From Paenarthrobacter sp. Z7-10 (lineage in GTDB: Bacteria; Actinomycetota; Actinomycetes; Actinomycetales; Micrococcaceae): a stretch of 64,000 nt of DNA. The notes beneath the pieces were generated by a model. It was not told where the DNA came from. It worked only from the letters and a program-made list of their open reading frames with translations, and did not search any database. Position numbers and translations under genes: made by a program. The DNA is taken from the NCBI RefSeq assembly GCF_026932795.1, contig NZ_JADPVH010000010.1:1-64000 (forward strand). The letters run 5' to 3'. Each line of letters begins with the position of its first letter. The stretch's first letter is position 1. Shown here one piece after another: positions 62,181-64,000 of this stretch.

Positions 62181-62254
62181 GACGAACTCATGATGACGGG
62201 CACAGCCACCAAACCCAGAATAGCGCCACACAACATGCGTCCCATCATGCCCAA
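62177..62254 (-). CDS. possible 25-residue membrane peptide
   Basis: TTG 62254 has AAGGGGG six bases upstream. The peptide is almost wholly hydrophobic (MLCGAILGLVAVPVIM), a single membrane span. Its TGA overlaps the ATG of the 45-residue ORF. It lies about 70 bp after the methyltransferase stop, which itself is inside a TGAGCG/CGCTCA hairpin. Better supported than the other two small ORFs because of its ribosome-binding site. Confidence 0.4.
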   Translation of the reverse strand: MGMMGRMLCGAILGLVAVPVIMSSS

Positions 62255-62326
62255 TAAGAGCCCCCTTTGGTAGTTCTTCCGACCTCCGACGGTATGGCTC
62301 GCCAAGACCTGGATGAGCGTTTGCGC

Positions 62327-62983
62327 TCAAATTACCGGCGCCTCCGGCATGTCTCCGGTCCGGATCTGGAGGTGACCACCCCGGGCAGAGCCGCGAAGAA
62401 CGTTGACACATTGTTGCTCTATTGCGCGCCACGGGGCCGCAGTGATGTCGGATCCTCCGAGTGCACACGCAAGCCGCGCCGACGGTATCAACCAGCGGGC
62501 ACCTCCCACCGGATCCTGCAAGTCCACCACCCCCAGGCGGCCGCCTGGTCCCAGTAATGCCGTCATATTCGCCCAGGCCCGCGTCCAATCCCCCATCAGC
62601 GACAGAGAGTACGTTGCCAGAGCGGCATCCGAAGCTGCCGATCCCCCGCTCTCCTCAATGCGGGCAGCGATCGATCTGGGATCCAGAAGTACCATGTCGG
62701 CTTGGACCAGGATGACGTTGTTCCAGCCGCGCGCTGTGGCCCGCCGCCGCGCCATGTTAAGCATGTCGGCGCTGCGGTCGATGCCGACTATGGTCCCCGA
62801 CGTGCCGACCCGCTGCTGCAGCAGGGAAAAATTCAGCCCGGTTCCGCATCCAACATCCAGCACCTGCTGGCCCGTGCGCGGCGCCAAAGCGGTGATACCG
62901 AGCACCCTTCCGGCATGATAGACAGGGTATTCGCCGGACAGCAGGTCATACAACCGGGCAAAGTGCGTGTATTTGTCGCCGAT
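62327..62983 (-). CDS. class I SAM-dependent methyltransferase, start unusual
   Basis: A methyltransferase of about 218 residues: YTHFARLYDLLSGEYPVY, motif I VLDVGCGTGLNFSLL, DRSADMLNMARRRA, LGPGGRLGVVDLQDP; it resembles UbiE/lipid methyltransferases. The only standard start (TTG 62953) cuts off the conserved N-terminal YTHFAR segment. An ATC at 62983 has a perfect AAGGAG six bases upstream and restores it, so an ATC start or an ATG-to-ATC change is likely. It shares the strand with the radical SAM gene and is divergent from the flavoprotein. Confidence 0.75.
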   Translation of the reverse strand: MGDKYTHFARLYDLLSGEYPVYHAGRVLGITALAPRTGQQVLDVGCGTGLNFSLLQQRVGTSGTIVGIDRSADMLNMARRRATARGWNNVILVQADMVLLDPRSIAARIEESGGSAASDAALATYSLSLMGDWTRAWANMTALLGPGGRLGVVDLQDPVGGARWLIPSARLACALGGSDITAAPWRAIEQQCVNVLRGSARGGHLQIRTGDMPEAPVI

Positions 62984-63067
62984 GGCGGACTCCTTCGGGA
63001 TAGTTTCGGAGGCTCAGTTTCGCCGGCCTCAAATCTGGCATTGCCGGTCGAGCAGGAGGAGTCCATC

Positions 63068-64000
63068 ATGGCAGCCGGGAACAAGATCATTGATTTGCTG
63101 GTCGTGGGCGGGGGCACCGCGGGGATCGTGGGGGCCAAAACCGCGGCCGGCTTCGGCGCGGGCACTGTCCTTGTCGAACGATCCCGCACTGGCGGGGATT
63201 GCCTGTGGACAGGCTGCGTGCCCTCCAAAACCCTCCTCGCCGTGGCCGAACACGCCAGGACCATGCGTGCCGTCACCGGGCAACCACCGGCATTCAACGC
63301 CGTCCAAAAGCGCATATCCGCCGCAATCAACACCATTGAACCCGTCGATTCTCCGGCGGCCCTCGACGATGCCGGTGTGCGGGTCATCAAAGGCAACCTG
63401 ACATTCCGTGCACACGGTGTCGCAGAAGTCAACGGGAGGACCATCCACTTCCGGCAGGCACTGATCGCTACCGGAGCAGCCCCGGCCGCCCTGCACGTCC
63501 CGGGCTTGGCCCCTGGGGTTACCTTCACCTCGGAGACGATCTGGGAGCTCGACACCCTTCCCGCCCGGCTGGCCATTATTGGTGGCGGTCCTATCGCCTG
63601 CGAACTTGGCCAGGCCTTCGCCCAGCTTGGATCGGTGGTGACCATGATCGCCCGCTCCCGGATCCTGGGCAAGGAAGAACCGGACGCTGCGGCCCTGGTG
63701 CGGGTAAGTTTGAAATACGACGGCGTGGCCATCCTGGAGAACACCACGATCGCGGACGCCGTGGGCACGGACGCGGGGTGCCGGCTCCGACTGCGCGACG
63801 GAAAAGTCGTTGACGCGGACGCAGTCCTGTTGGCTACCGGACGCACACCCCGAACCGCAGGCCTTGGTCTTCAAAGGGTCGCAGTCACGGTGAACCGGGC
63901 CGGTCACGTTGTGACGGATAAGCGGATGAGGACCTCCAACCCACTCATCTGGGCTGCCGGAGACGTGACCGCAAATCCTCAGTTCACCCATCTGGCCGGT
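63068..64000 (+). CDS. mercuric-reductase-like FAD disulfide oxidoreductase, 3' end outside
   Basis: The first 311 codons are present. The FAD loop VVGGGTAG lies at 12-19, the redox-active cysteines at C45 and C50 in GGDCLWTGCVPSKTLL, a second nucleotide loop in AIIGGGPIACELGQAFAQLG, and AAGDVTANPQFTHLAG at the edge. The CLWTGC spacing is that of the mercuric-reductase/Lpd family; no N-terminal HMA domain exists and the metal-binding C-terminus is out of view. AGGAGG precedes the ATG. It is divergent from the methyltransferase over an 84-bp shared gap. Confidence 0.88.
   Translation, partial: MAAGNKIIDLLVVGGGTAGIVGAKTAAGFGAGTVLVERSRTGGDCLWTGCVPSKTLLAVAEHARTMRAVTGQPPAFNAVQKRISAAINTIEPVDSPAALDDAGVRVIKGNLTFRAHGVAEVNGRTIHFRQALIATGAAPAALHVPGLAPGVTFTSETIWELDTLPARLAIIGGGPIACELGQAFAQLGSVVTMIARSRILGKEEPDAAALVRVSLKYDGVAILENTTIADAVGTDAGCRLRLRDGKVVDADAVLLATGRTPRTAGLGLQRVAVTVNRAGHVVTDKRMRTSNPLIWAAGDVTANPQFTHLAG

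Noticed and set aside
63068-64000. Mercury-resistance operon
   Set aside because: No merR, merB or transport genes in view and no N-terminal metal-binding domain; only the oxidoreductase family is similar.
63068-64000. E3 subunit for the BKD complex
   Set aside because: The CLWTGC redox motif is of the mercuric-reductase-like branch rather than typical Lpd, and the gene is 24 kb away from the BKD operon.

Overview
The window is high-GC actinobacterial DNA, most consistent with the Micrococcaceae (an Arthrobacter-like organism). Supporting signs are the SigR/RsrA thiol-stress pair with a GGAAT-N18-GTT promoter, a SAM-IV riboswitch, the non-mevalonate isoprenoid genes dxr, rseP and ispG in one neighbourhood, and a leucine-catabolism cluster with the gene content of the mycobacterial Rv2495c-Rv2506 region. 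It reads as ordinary chromosome with one visible mobile-element fragment (an IS3-type transposase end at the left edge).

Layout. 1-915: transposase 3' end, then a gene-free stretch with a minisatellite. 916-10.8 kb: truncated haemoglobin, rsrA/sigR, an APC permease, a DoxX-like gene, aroA-rsgA-hisN, then a SAM-IV riboswitch ahead of a cysteine-desulfurase-like enzyme and a methyltransferase. 10.8-20.2 kb: mntH and mntR behind a DtxR-type operator, an MFS exporter, a phosphatase followed by a doubly damaged NAD(P)HX dehydratase gene, a glyoxalase-like gene with an in-frame amber codon, and an ABC exporter-TetR operon behind a 20-bp palindrome. 20.2-26.6 kb: GNAT, ispG, YciI, a membrane protein, SatD, rseP and dxr, all on the minus strand. 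26.7-40 kb: a leucine/branched-chain degradation regulon: BKD E1alpha-E1beta-E2, acyl-CoA dehydrogenase, biotin-dependent carboxylase alpha and beta, MaoC, CitE-like lyase and CoA-transferase A/B, flanked or split by a TetR and an Lrp-type regulator. 40-47 kb: small membrane proteins, a DivIVA-domain protein, and the rpsB-tsf-pyrH-frr-cdsA translation/lipid block. 47-64 kb: M23 peptidase, a glutaryl-CoA-dehydrogenase-like enzyme, a large DUF6541-like membrane protein, a CAT-anticodon tRNA, a GT4 glycosyltransferase, transporters and small enzymes. The right end holds a radical SAM enzyme, small coupled ORFs, a methyltransferase, and a divergent mercuric-reductase-like flavoprotein that runs off the window.

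How the genes connect. The leucine block can be read as a route: BKD makes isovaleryl-CoA, the dehydrogenase oxidises it, the biotin carboxylase pair carboxylates it, MaoC and CitE-like proteins are candidates for hydration and cleavage, and the CoA-transferase activates acetoacetate. The rpsB-to-cdsA block is the common actinobacterial order.

The most unusual structural signal is a recurrent one. At least six genes (mntH, mntR, satD, the citE-like gene, the lrp-type gene and a His-tailed membrane protein) end in tandem arrays that begin inside or at the end of the coding sequence, include or adjoin the stop codon, and repeat it downstream. The least explained gene set is the radical SAM/small ORF/methyltransferase/flavoprotein neighbourhood at 60.5-64 kb.
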